A stretch of 64,000 bases of DNA from Siphonodentalium dalli. Its lineage: Eukaryota > Mollusca > Scaphopoda > Gadilida > Siphonodentaliidae. Positions 34,136 through 44,944 of the stretch are shown piece by piece. The stretch covers positions 155,689,577 to 155,753,576 of the forward strand of contig CP136065.1 in NCBI GenBank assembly GCA_032622095.1. The letters run 5' to 3'. The position numbers and the translations under genes are program-made. Positions within the stretch are counted from its first letter, which is position 1; each line of letters starts with the position of its first letter. The notes under the pieces were generated by a model. The model made no database searches. It was given only the letters and a program-made list of their open reading frames with translations, and was not told the origin of the DNA.

Positions 34136-34825
34136 TATATTGACAATGAGACATATGTATATAACGCCATAAGTTATTTTACAACTGCATGCATTTGTAC
34201 GAGCTTAGCTTTCAAATATTATATCTAGCACAGCTCTAATTAATAAGCAATACATCACTTATATAGAACGACAGAACGATTTAGTTTTATACGATATTTT
34301 AAATATAAATTAAAGACGTATTATATGGACTTGTTCAGACGCGTGAAATTGATATGTCAGTACTCAGGCCCTATATGCCAACCTGGAGAATGCAGCATTA
34401 TACCAACATCGCCGAAAATTTCAAAGAAATCGACTGTACCACTCCATAGAAAACACCGTCTGAACTAGGCTCAATTGTAAATATTTACATCTCGATTCGG
34501 GACGCAATTATCGGCTAAACTATAACACAAATGATTTCGTCATCGAGAGTCATAGCATTGAATTAATATATAAGAATGACGGTGTGTGTTGTCAATTTGG
34601 ATTAATATTCGAAAATAATAATTACTTTGTGCAAGATTATTCTCAATTTCTATTTGATCACCCCGGTGGAGTGTTTCACATCACTTAAAGTATGATTCGA
34701 ACACTTATGTGCGTCTTTGATATCCGTAATGCACAATTGATATCTTAAATTTGAGATCCCATTTATTTTTATGGGAAACCCGCTGAGCAATCTCATCGGT
34801 ACGAGAAACTCATATTTCGATGCTT
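34136..34825. other. No recognisable gene or repeat
   Basis: AT-rich sequence without recognisable coding or repeat content. Confidence 0.35.
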
Positions 34826-35285
34826 AGACAGGGACGTGGCTAAATGGTCTCGGTTTGGATGGGTGTCCACCTTGGAGTTTCCTTTCCACAACTGGTACAC
34901 TACATACCTAGATGGTAGGTTATTCAGTAGTATTTGACTGGTCAACGGTGCTGCCGGGGGGGGGGGGCAGGATCAACTGAACCTGCACCTGAAAATAGCA
35001 AATTTCTAACATCTATAGTGGTCTAACTGCAGGACATTTATTTCCGATTTGTTTTTATTATATTCAAGTGTTGGAAATTTCAAACAACCCCTGAGGTTGG
35101 AACATTTCCAACTGATTACCATTTCAGTCCAAACTTTTGAAGAAAAGTATTAGGAAAATATGAAGATTTCCCACATCTAATTTGTCGGAAAATCAACATG
35201 TTGTGTCAGGTATGAAATTTCCAACAATTAAAAGTTTTGGGAGGGGATATATGACAACCACACTAGTCGCCACGCCCCCGACAGC
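34826..35285. mobile_element. Relative of the 9641-10762 element, opposite orientation
   Basis: Begins gggacgtggctaaatggt, contains gtgtccaccttgg, gtgttggaaatttcaaac, aggttggaacatttccaac and caggtatgaaatttccaac, and ends gtcgccacgcccccgac. It is shorter than the first copy, with fewer internal palindromes. A G run of about 10 lies at 34957-34967. Confidence 0.7.
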
Positions 35286-35364
35286 TTAGACTAAAACGCA
35301 GAAACGACATATACAAACAGATGACCCGATATCCGCTATATTTGCGCGCGTTAAAAAGCAGCTT

Positions 35365-35373
35365 GACGATTTA
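35365..35373. repeat. 9-bp target-site duplication, left of the foldback
   Basis: GACGATTTA; the partner is at 36522-36530. Confidence 0.85.
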
Positions 35374-36521
35374 GGGTGTGACTAAACACCGCCCGAACCA
35401 GCCCGGACCAGCCCGGACCCCCCGCCCATATGGACTATATGAGTGATTTTAAGGGCAATATAAGTGCAGGGGGTGTCATGGGTCGCTATTAACCCTCAAA
35501 ATACCGGCATCGGCGAATATGTTCGCCGCGAATGAAGCTAACAGCCGGACCGCCCCTGCTGCGTCTATAGGGTGATTTTAGTGTCCACATCTGTGCGAGG
35601 GTGTTAATGAAACCAAAATACGCACGGAGAGTGGTCAAGGTCAAACAGAAGTGCCGTTATTAACCCCTAAACTTGCCAGATTCAGTCAGAATTACAAAAT
35701 TGTGTCCCCAATAAACAAACTGACAGCACAGACTTCTTACATATGTGTTGCGGAACTACCCTCGACTACACTTACGAAGAAACAAGGGCGAGTCGCCCAC
35801 GAAAGCCTGGCAATTACCCCCAAAAATGCCGCCATCGCCGAATATGTTTACCGATAACGACGTTGACAGCCCGGACCAGCCCGGACCGGCCCTGTGGCGT
35901 CTAGTGGTGATTTTAGTGTCGCTATCTGTACACGGGTGTTATTGAAACCCACATACGTACATACGATGGTCACGGTCAAACAGAAGTGCCGATATTAACC
36001 CCTAAACTTGCCAGATTCAGTCAGTGGGCTGGTCCGGGCTGTCAACGTCGTTATCGGTAAACATATTCGGCGATGGCGACATTTTTTTTGTTAATTGCCA
36101 GGCTTTCGTGTGCGACTCGCCCTTGTTTCTTCGTAAGTGTAGTCGATGGTAGTTCCGCAACACATATGTAAGAAGTTATTAGAAGTACAAGGACATTAAG
36201 GGGGTCCGGGCTGTGAGTTTGTTTATTGGGGGCACAATTTTGTAATTCTGACTGAATCTGGCAAGTTTAGGGGTTAATAACGGCACTTCTGTTTTACCTT
36301 GACCACTCTCCGTGCGTATTTGGGTTTCATTAACACCCTCGCACATATATGGACACTAAAACCACCCATAGACGCCGATGCCGGTATTTTGAGGGTTAAT
36401 AGCGATCCTGAGTGGGTTTCCATGACACCCCTGCACTTATATTGCCCTTAAAATCACTCATATAGTACATATGGGCGGTCCGGGCTGGTCCGGGCTGGTC
36501 CGGGTGGTGTTTAGTCACACC
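35374..36521. mobile_element. Foldback transposon, 1.15 kb, with 9-bp target duplication
   Basis: The left end ggtgtgactaaacaccgccc pairs with the right end ggtggtgtttagtcacacc. Both are followed inward by tandem cagcccggac / gtccgggctg decamers. Arms of about 490 bp each (35375-35865 and 36030-36520) are inverted copies with small rearrangements. They enclose a middle that itself repeats arm segments (aacccctaaacttgccagat occurs both at 35668 and 35998). GACGATTTA flanks both sides. The 9-bp duplication suggests a Mutator-like source. No transposase is seen; the frames at 35651-35945 lie in the arms. Confidence 0.9.
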
Positions 36522-36530
36522 GACGATTTA

Positions 36531-37755
36531 CAAAAGGCATGGCTCATTTGAACCTCATAATTACGTTTATACGTAATTTGGAAATAGGGATTCACAAGAC
36601 ATGTCGATAGACACACGAATTGTCGATCTTCTGGCTGTATATATTTATGCTGAACAACACATTTTGTCATTGCAAATTTATAGATCATGTCACGAATCTT
36701 TACACTGGCTACGCCAACTCAAAACCTTGGCACGTTTTTATGTTCTGACAGGGAAGTTTATGACATTGAAACAAACAGTACAGCTAATATATTTCTTAGT
36801 TAATAAAAGTTTCTCAATTATCTATTTCATGGTACGTCGAAGGTCCCGGCTTGAAATTCCATGATGACACGATGTTTGATTGTTTCTAAATTGTGTGACT
36901 TGAACAAGCATGTTTTTCTATGACATAATTGTTATTATAATGGTCTTATAAAAAGTATCAAACGTGCATGTTTATCGGCCTAAAGTTTCTTTCCGGAGCC
37001 CGACTGGATATATATATATATATAGAAATTTAGAAAAAAAAAGAGCCACGGAGTTTTCAACCTACAGATAATATAGTGATGCTTGCTTGCTACGCGTTCT
37101 CTGATCAAAATGTGTCCATCAATATAGCCCACCTAAGGAAGTGGTAAATTTCTAATCAATTGTCGATCTCATCGGATTATAAACTAAGGAATCCTATTTC
37201 TAAGTATACAAAATTCTCTGACGAATAGTCAGTAGTCAGACGCACTTAATTTATTCTGTCCTCGGCACAGTCGTCACGTTACGTTCGATGTCCACACAAT
37301 GTAACTGCCGCACTGGGTTAGATGGGACCCAATTTCCGGCGAATGTTGACGGTACGCAATTAGAACGCAGTGAATTGTCAACAATGTGACACAACCTGTG
37401 TATACAAGTGTCATCGAATGAAACTTTCTACCCTTGCATTAAAGAGGAATATACACCATCGGCGGCTTAGTTGGTAATGTTCATGGTGCATTGGGGGCCA
37501 ACAAGAAAATGCGAAGCTGGTTCTGATCCAAATAAACGCGAATTGTGATAAACGCAAAGGAACTGTACGATGATTCGTGTGTCTGGGCATGTTTTTCATT
37601 TTCTTTCCAGTGGTCGGTGGTTTCTACGTGCAGTTCAGTGATTTCCCGGTGAAAATACTGCGCCCCCCACATAAAACTGACAGCGTCGTGACATGGTTTA
37701 GTGGCTGAAACGACGATAACCCCAAAAATAAAGCAAACCAAATTAATACCCAGGT
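36531..37755. other. No recognisable gene; (TA)n at 37008-37024
   Basis: AT-rich sequence with a short TA microsatellite. The 87-codon frame at 36601-36864 has no recognisable domain. The SINE-like tag gtcgtgacatggtttagtgg lies at 37683-37702, related to 10790. Confidence 0.35.
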
Positions 37756-37759
37756 TTAA

Positions 37760-38007
37760 TCCTTTCACGAGCTGCGCTGGTGCAGCATTAAAGACCCCGT
37801 GCCAGTGAATTATCTTACATGTGCGAGTTTCCCATAGGGAGCCTCCCATATAAAAGAGAATGCACTGCCTTAAAAGATCGAGGTTAATATTGTTTGGCAA
37901 ATGCATTCTCTTATATATGTGAGGCGCCCTATGTGCGACTCGCAAAAAATAGAATGCATTGGCACAAGGTTTTCGCAAAATTTCAGGAAGCTCCAGTCAT
38001 GAAAGGG
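37760..38007. mobile_element. TTAA-flanked twin-palindrome MITE, copy 1 (diverged)
   Basis: TTAA lies at 37756-37759 and 38008-38011. Inverted ends: TCCTTTCACGAGC and CAGTCATGAAAGGG. Inside are two hairpins of about 70 bp each, at 37801-37872 and 37895-37968, whose arms contain tgcattctcttatatatg and its complement. The same double-hairpin plan is present, far better preserved, at 58604-58996. Confidence 0.8.
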
Positions 38008-38110
38008 TTAAATTATAATATAAGTATATTATATACCAATAAATTATGACCTACACGTAGGATCACCAATGTGCCAAGAAATAACAGCTTCATTTTAAAG
38101 AACCCAAATA

Positions 38111-39085
38111 GTTGGGGAGCCCGCATATGTTCTATTTACACTTTTGCGTACAAAAGGTTTGACCCCCTAAAGTTGGTACCAATAATGGAACATTCTGAAA
38201 AACCGATTACTTAAGTTGCGCATTCCTGGGGTTTAGGGGCCGCTGAACCCCATAAAGTGCCAAAAATCACTTCTATTTACACTTCCGCGAACATCAATGA
38301 ATTTTGTTTTGATGATACTCCTAAGTGTACTTATTAATAAAACACAACTTAAGAAAGGGATTTTCCTGTGGTTTTCAGATAAGAAAGGGGGCCCATGCTG
38401 AACCCCAAAACGTGAATTTTAACTTTTTTTTACACTTTCGCGTACATCCATATATTTGGTTTCAAAGTACTTTGATATATACTAATTATAAAAACACAAC
38501 TTAAGAAGCAACTTGTGTTTTGTATATTAACTGATTATTGGAGCAATTAAATATGCAATTATTGGGGTCCTAACCCCTTCCGATCCCTCAAAAAGTCGAT
38601 TTTACAGAACGCAGTACAATATTTTACAAAAAAATCACAATTGGGATTCTAGTCATATTTCAACAAGAAATGAAAAGAACATTGTAATGTAAATGAGGCA
38701 TATCATTACCTATGAATATTCCAAATCTCTGGAACCATAAATCTTTCCTTGGCTCAAAATGGCTGCGAAAATGGAAATATGGAAAATGGTAAATATTGCT
38801 CCATGCAGGGTGTCCTGCAATCGCTTACAAGTTGTGGTTTATGTACACAATTGGCTAATCTGTTTTATATACATTGCATACTAACATGTCTGATGCACCA
38901 TGGATCATTTTTACTATTGTCACCACTGACATCACCAGAAATATTGGATTTTTCTGAAACAAACTTGACATAAATTAACTTTTCAGGGTTCGACCATTTG
39001 TTTAAGTAAAATGTAACTATCTTTGGATTGAAAGGTGTTTATTATTTTTGGTCTAACTTAAATGTGTCACACTACGGTGTTCATA
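38111..39085 (+). repeat. Left arm of the giant inverted repeat
   Basis: Contains repeated sub-blocks of the form acactttcgcgtacatc, cttaagaaNgggattttcct and aaccccNaaaagtg at roughly 150-170-bp intervals, so the arm itself is built of old tandem units. It includes cacaattgggattctagtca, which is perfectly mirrored at 45370-45389. Confidence 0.85.
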
Positions 39086-39960
39086 GACTAAATTTCTCCT
39101 TCACCTGACCTATGGCCATATAGTCACCCCGTGTGTACCTATTCAAAACATTCATACACGATCATGGTCAATCCTTGTATACATATTCTCCTCAACATTG
39201 GCCATGTCAATCCCTGTATCCCTATTTGTCACACCATAGCCGAATAGCCACTCAAGATATACTAATACACCCAGCCATGTCAGTATCTATAGTCACTCCA
39301 TGTATGCATATGCACCTCATCCATGGCCATATAGCCACTCGCTATATACACATATCCCTCGCCCATGACAATAAAGCAACACGTATGTGTGTACTGGTAT
39401 AACCTACACATGACGATACCGACACGAGTCACCAAACAGGAACACCAGATACATGTATACCCATTCGCCTCTCACCCCCTGTATAGATGTTCATTACATT
39501 TATGAGCATACAGCCACTTCTTGTATACCTACGTGTACTCGTCTCACCATTAACCATACAGTCACTACATGTATACCTATTCGACACACATAGTCATATA
39601 ACCACTCGATATACATATGCAGCCCACCCTAGACCATAGATTCACTCCAGGTATAAATGTAAACCTCACTAATGGCCATTCAGCCCTTCAAGATATACAA
39701 AAAAACCCGCACATACGACCACTCAAACAATTCATACTTGCACATACACCTCACACATGACAATTCAGCAATTCACTGTATAATCATACACGCCACCCAT
39801 GATAATACAGCTAAGCCCTATACACCCACCAATGATAATACATCCACGATATATATAAATATACATCCCACCCGTTACCACAAGGACACTCCCTATGTAC
39901 CAACACGCTCGATAATGTCCACTCAGCTTACTCCAGGTATTCATATTCAATCATGACCGT
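39086..39960. repeat. Minisatellite core, left part (about 50-bp unit)
   Basis: Degenerate units of the form ccatacagtcactccatgta tacctattcacctcacacatga recur through the segment. Units vary from about 40 to 60 bp. The pattern resumes in the same orientation at 44160-44600 after the LINE. Confidence 0.85.
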
Positions 39961-39969
39961 ACAGTCATT
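39961..39969. repeat. 9-bp target-site duplication of the LINE, left
   Basis: ACAGTCATT; the partner is at 44151-44159. The motif belongs to the minisatellite unit, so the two flanks join into an intact unit. Confidence 0.85.
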
Positions 39970-40181
39970 GGTTTGGTTTAAACATATTTATTGTAATTCA
40001 GTTTACAAGGGATTGGGGGACAAGTTATAACAACTTAAGGTGGCCGCTCTCCCGACAATATTTACACAAATGTTTAAACAAAGATGAATAACAGATATAA
40101 TGTACATGTAATAATAAGAATGTTGATGATGATGTCTTGTGATTGATGTTATACCGGTCCTGAGGTCCTCTCCTGTATATA

Positions 40182-40815
40182 TCATGCCATGCCGTGCCGT
40201 AAGTTGTTTACGATTTTTCTTCGTGAAGTGAAACGTTTACTTTCTGATAGATATTTTTGTACAATGTAAAAGAGTAGCTGGTTTCGATGCTGTGGAATGC
40301 TTGGGGCGCCTCTGAGGAAGTGGTTTACGTCTACTATTGTGAAAGCATACTCATCTAGTCTATCATATAATTTAGTTATTTGCGGTCGGAACAATGGACA
40401 TTCGAAAAAGAAGTGAAAGGCATCCTCGATCTCTGTGCCACAATTACACACCGGGCTTTCGGCTATAAAGTTATCATACATATCTAAGCGAAGTTCACTG
40501 CAACCGTTACGAATTTTAGAATGGATTATATTTTCTTTCCGACTCCCAGTTTGAAAATAAAGAGGTGGTTTTAGGGTCAAATCTATAAAACTAAGATTGA
40601 CCCTAAATTCTTTTAGGTTAAACGTATCAGTTACGATAATTGGAAGCTTATTCCATGATTGTGTCATAAAGGGTAGGAATGATTTTTTTAAATGTTCTGT
40701 GTGACAGAAGTAACAATAAAAGTGTCCAGGGTTCCGCTTTGAGTATCTCGAGACATTGCCAGCACGAGGAGGTAAGATAGTTGATAAGTAGTTGGGTGCA
40801 AGGTTGTTAGTAATT
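40182..40815 (-). pseudogene. LINE ORF2, C-terminal part
   Basis: A frame open from about 40815 to the stop near 40182. It reads NNLAPNYLSTILPPRAGNVS, SFLPFMTQSWNKLP, NIIHSKIRNGCSELR, CNCGTEIEDAFHFFFECPLF and a basic end. WNKLP, the KxRNGCSELR segment and CxCG...HFFFECPLF are standard for the tail of Jockey/CR1-type ORF2. The sequence directly continues the reverse transcriptase region that stops at 41818, with a 1-kb insertion in between. Confidence 0.85.
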
Positions 40816-41817
40816 ACGTGCGCTCGCGCAACAGTATGGCGATCAGACAGATTCGTAGGTTGGTGTCACATTCCATGACGTCACCAAAAACGACGTAAAA
40901 CCTCGTGGCGTTCTGACATGTTTACTGTGCCGCGTTTTTGCTATGTTTATTTTATGTGTTGTTTTCGATTATTTGTTTGTCGCCGATATCGCCATTTGTC
41001 AGGATTCCCTGTTTCTATATTTAAAACTGGCATGCTCGTAGTGAGCCTCGATTTTATTTTTTCTCCCATGTCAAAATACATCAGAGTTATGACAAAAATA
41101 GATCGACCTACATTTTCTCCATCAGAACTCTACATCAAAGAGTCTATAGACTCCTTCGGGACCTACATAGACTCCTTCATTTGGGTATTTTTACTTATAA
41201 TTGGGAAGTTTTATCATTTTTGGTTCGTGCGAAGACCTCTTTTTATCGTGCGGGAAAAGAGAGACATTCAAAACGCGATTTCGTAATTCGACGCAATAGG
41301 CTGAATAGCCTAACCTTCAGCCGAGTTCCGGGTCAAATACGACGAATGACGTAACACAAAACAAAACGCATTTGTTGACACAAACACCGTTTGAACTGGT
41401 TTGAGGAGTTTATTATTACATAAAATGATCGTTATTGATTAATTATTGATTAATTATTGATATTTATTGTTGCATATTGGCTGCTATCAATATTTACACA
41501 AATAGTATTAATTATTTCTTATAATTGCTCCTTTGGTCAACTTTGACTATCGGAAAATGAAAATGAAAATATGCCGCTGAAAAAAATGTAATCGATATTA
41601 AAGTCTCATCCTTTCGGCAACATGGAATTGGTTTTAATTACTTAAATGATTAATATAGTAATTTGCCTTTGATCTGTGATGAAATGAGAATGGTAATTGT
41701 CTTTTTTTGCAAACATTAAATTAAATAAAATAAATTAAGTAAAATACAGTGAAATTATTTTTTTAATTATTGTTTATTACATTTTTGCGCACGTTGGCAT
41801 CTCTCTGAGTGCATTCT
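40812..41817. mobile_element. 1.0-kb insertion inside the LINE
   Basis: The LINE reading frame breaks at LHYIYKT (41818) and resumes at NNLAPNYL (40811). The two sides share AGT or TAGT at the junction, which may be a 3-4-bp target duplication. The insert contains a 122-codon frame on the plus strand (40918-41286) without a recognisable domain. It has GC-rich gtgcgctcgcgcaacag near one end and tgcgcacgttgg near the other. No clear inverted ends were found. Identity unknown. Confidence 0.6.
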
Positions 41818-43260
41818 AGTTTTATATATGTAATGTAACTGATGATGTTCGCGTCTATTACTGAGCGTGGGCCAGCCGATTTCAAGGAGTAGGTCTTTAT
41901 CGGATACCGATCGGTTTAGTCCTGTTACAATTCTGACAGCTTCTTTATGAAGTCTTTCAAGTTTATCAGTCAAGTATTTTGGTGCGTTCGCCCAGACAAT
42001 ATCAGAATAGTCCATTACAGTCAAAATATAAGTATTGTAGATTTTTTCAAGCGTCTTTCTGTCGATACTGTATTTAAATTTTCTGAGTTGGGATAGTCTT
42101 CCTGATACTCGTCGACAGATATTTTCAATGTGATCATTCCAATTTAAATTTGCTTGGATATCGAGACCGAGGTGTCTATGCGATTTAATGAAGGTTATTT
42201 CTTGGTTTTCGAAAAATAGTTTTGGGGCCTGGTCTTTGTTAGTTAGGGAAAATGACATAGCTTTGGTCTTTGCTGGGTTAAAGTTTACTAGCCAGTTGTT
42301 GGCCCGTTGTGATACGATTTCGAGATCATTGTTGAGTTGTCTAGCTAGGGATTGTAGGTCATAGTGAGAAGCAGTGATTCAGGTGTCGTCGGCGTACATT
42401 CGAGCTTTAGAGCAGAGATTGTTGGGCAGATCGTTTATATAAATTAAGAAGAGAAAAGGCCCCATTATGGACCCTTGGGGCACTCCGGATGGTATAATTT
42501 CAAATTTAGAGTAAGTATTGTTTACCAGGACTCTTTGTCGTCTATTTACTAAGTAATCTTGAAACCAGTTCAGAAGTTTTCCAGCAATCCCATATTGCTG
42601 CAATTTATATATTAGCCCCCTATGCCAGACCCTTTCGAATGCTTTCGAAATATCAAAAAATATGGAACACGTGTACAGACCTTTATCTAGGTTCTGGTAA
42701 AGGTGATGATATATATCAATTAGTTGATAAACTGTACTGTGACCGGCCATGGAGCCGGATTGATGCTCGTAAATAAGATTATTTTCATTAAAAAAAGTGG
42801 AAACATATTTTAGGACCAATCTTTCAAATACTTTGGCCAGACAAGGTAACAATGAAATCGGCCTGTAATTGGCACTATCAGCGGGGTCCCCTTTTTTAAA
42901 GATTGGTATAACATTTGCATTTTTCCAAGAAGACGGGAATATTCCAACCTCCAGAGATATTTTAAATAGTAATGACAACGGTAAAGCAATCTGCTGTGCA
43001 GTACAGCGTAACAATTTAGCACTTATATCATCATGTCCATGTGCCTTATTTGTTTTCAAAGCTAGTATAACATCAATTACCTCTTGCATTTCGAAAGGAA
43101 TTTCAGTCAGTATATTCTGTGTTTTAGAGGTCAACGGGGGTAATGATTTTCTTGAATCATCAAGTGAGGAATTTAAAATGAATCTTTTGTTTAGAATTTG
43201 TGCATTTTCAAAATCGTTAATTTCATATGATTTAGAATCCATTTTACCCCACCTTCTAGG
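41818..43260 (-). pseudogene. LINE reverse transcriptase domain
   Basis: From the high-coordinate end, the motifs occur in the expected order: LKTNKAHGHDDISAKLL, FPSSWKNANVIPIFKKGD, NYRPISLLPCLAKVFE, FFDISKAFERVWHRGL, SGVPQGSIMGPFLFLIYI and the catalytic YADD. A single TGA at 42376-42378 falls one codon after YADD. The frame then continues through NWLVNFNPAKTKAM, the HLGLDIQ thumb segment and LHYIYKT. A frameshift near 43245-43260, at a G run, separates it from the linker upstream. A complete reverse transcriptase fold is therefore recognisable but not expressible. Confidence 0.92.
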
Positions 43261-44150
43261 CTATACAGCGGGGGAATTAATGTTGTCTTTTTCTTGTTGA
43301 GGAGGTAATTAATTAATTGCCAGTAGTCTTTTGAATCAGATGTACTAATGCGTTCTTCTAAATTTTCATTAAATTGTGCCTTAGCATATTTCTTCATGTT
43401 ATTGATATGATTTCGACATTGTTTAAATTTTTTCCATGTTTCTGTGGTATTTTTTTTAATAGCAATCGATCTCAACCTGTCTCTACGTCTTATCTGTCTG
43501 CGGATTTCTGAATTAAACCATGGTTTATCATTTGTTCGGATGGTGACATGTTTAAATGGGATACATTTGTACATAATATCGAGAAATGTTTTAGTGAACA
43601 GTTCTGCAGCTTCATTTAATTCAAGTGGGAGAAGAAGATTATTCCATTTCAGGTCGTTTATCCGATTACCCGCCCTTCCGAATTCAGCGTGTTTATAGTC
43701 CCAGATTTGTCTTTTAAAAGAGGATGTGCGATTATTATCATAGCAGAGGGTCGCATAGACACCGTAATGGTCAGAAATTTCCAAATCTATGGTATCAGCA
43801 TCTTGTAGATTAAAATCGCCGTTAATAATTATAGGGTCCAATAGTGTTTGAGAACTTTGAGTAACTCTTGTTGTGGACGTGACTACGTTTTTGAGGGTGT
43901 AAAAGTTGATTATATCATTTAATTTTGAGGCCGGATCAAGGAGATTTGAATTGTAATCCCCGGTTAGTATAATGTTTCAGTTATGTCTAATGCATCATGA
44001 ATAGATGTTTCCAATAATTCCCAATAACTCGGATGACAGTATTGATCAGATCTGTAAGACAACCCGAACAGGAAAAGTCGCGATTTTGAACATATTTCGA
44101 ACCAAATTATTGAGGAATCAAACTCCAGATCATATCTTCTACGATATATT
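43191..44150 (-). pseudogene. LINE endonuclease (partial) and linker
   Basis: The frame at 43964-44150 gives KSRLFLFGLSYRSDQ and YWELLETSIHDALDI. After a one-base shift at about 43970 the next frame gives ILTGDYN, then TTRVTQSSQTLLD, IIINGDFN and EISDHYGVYATL. GD(Y/F)N and SDH are catalytic-region motifs of the APE-type endonuclease. The linker follows (PWFNSEIRRQIRRRDRL, DYWQLINYLLNKKK). The N-terminal half of the domain is absent through 5' truncation at the insertion boundary. Confidence 0.85.
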
Positions 44151-44159
44151 ACAGTCATT
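44151..44159. repeat. 9-bp target-site duplication of the LINE, right
   Basis: ACAGTCATT, identical to 39961-39969. Confidence 0.85.
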
Positions 44160-44600
44160 CCATGTATACCTATACAGATTACCCGTAACCATAAAATCAC
44201 TACCTATTTATCCATACACCCCATCGATGATCATACAGACAACACATGTACATCCCACCCATGACCTTACAGTCACTCCATATATACATAATCAACACAT
44301 ATATGACCATGTAGCTATATCCATACACCACACAATGACCATACAGGCACACCGGGTGCATCCGTACTGGATATACACAATCATACACCATACAGTCACT
44401 CCATGCATACCGATTCACCTCACACCTGACCACGACCACTCCCTGTATACCTAGATGCATCTTACCATGGACAACCCACTCATAACCATATAGTCACTCA
44501 GTGTATACCTACTCACATCAGTCATGACATACAATAACTCCCTGTATACCTATTCACCTCACATATGATCACATAGTAACTCACTGGCTACGATCTTGGC
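44160..44600. repeat. Minisatellite core, right part
   Basis: Continues the unit interrupted at 39960: accatacagtcactccatgc, cctcacacctgacc and similar. Confidence 0.85.
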
Positions 44601-44944
44601 ATTCACACTGTATCCTGTTGACATTTGTTTTATCATAATGGACCAGAATAGCCAAAGATTATGGCCCATCTCAGTTCTGTCTCAAAGTTCAGCCCATTTC
44701 CTTTCAATAAATGTGGCCAAAAATCACAAAAGAGGTTCTCGGCAAAATTACATACTTTAAAATGAATTTGTCATGCCCCATACGGAACTGGGGACAACTG
44801 GGAATAGAACATATAGTTGTCAGTTTAATAAACTAATACGTATAATAACCAAGTTAGTCACAATTTGCTACCTTTTTCGGATAATGCAGATAATGTTCGG
44901 GAGATATGTAAAAAAATTAGCATTTTACAAATTTGGTTTGCCAT

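Larger units (their letters stand above)
39970..44150 (-). mobile_element. LINE (Jockey/CR1-like), 5'-truncated, inserted in the minisatellite
   Basis: In minus sense: part of the endonuclease domain, linker, reverse transcriptase, a foreign 1-kb insertion, then a C-terminal zinc-knuckle region and a 3' untranslated region ending aataaatatgtttaaaccaa. A perfect ACAGTCATT duplication flanks it, which fixes both ends. The 5' end starts inside the endonuclease, the usual LINE truncation. The coding sequence carries two frameshifts, one in-frame stop and the insertion, so it is dead. Confidence 0.88.

Noticed and set aside
40918-41286. 122-codon frame as a membrane protein gene
   Set aside because: It lies wholly inside a 1-kb insertion in a LINE, with aromatic-rich AT-driven composition. 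No recognisable domain and no supporting signals.
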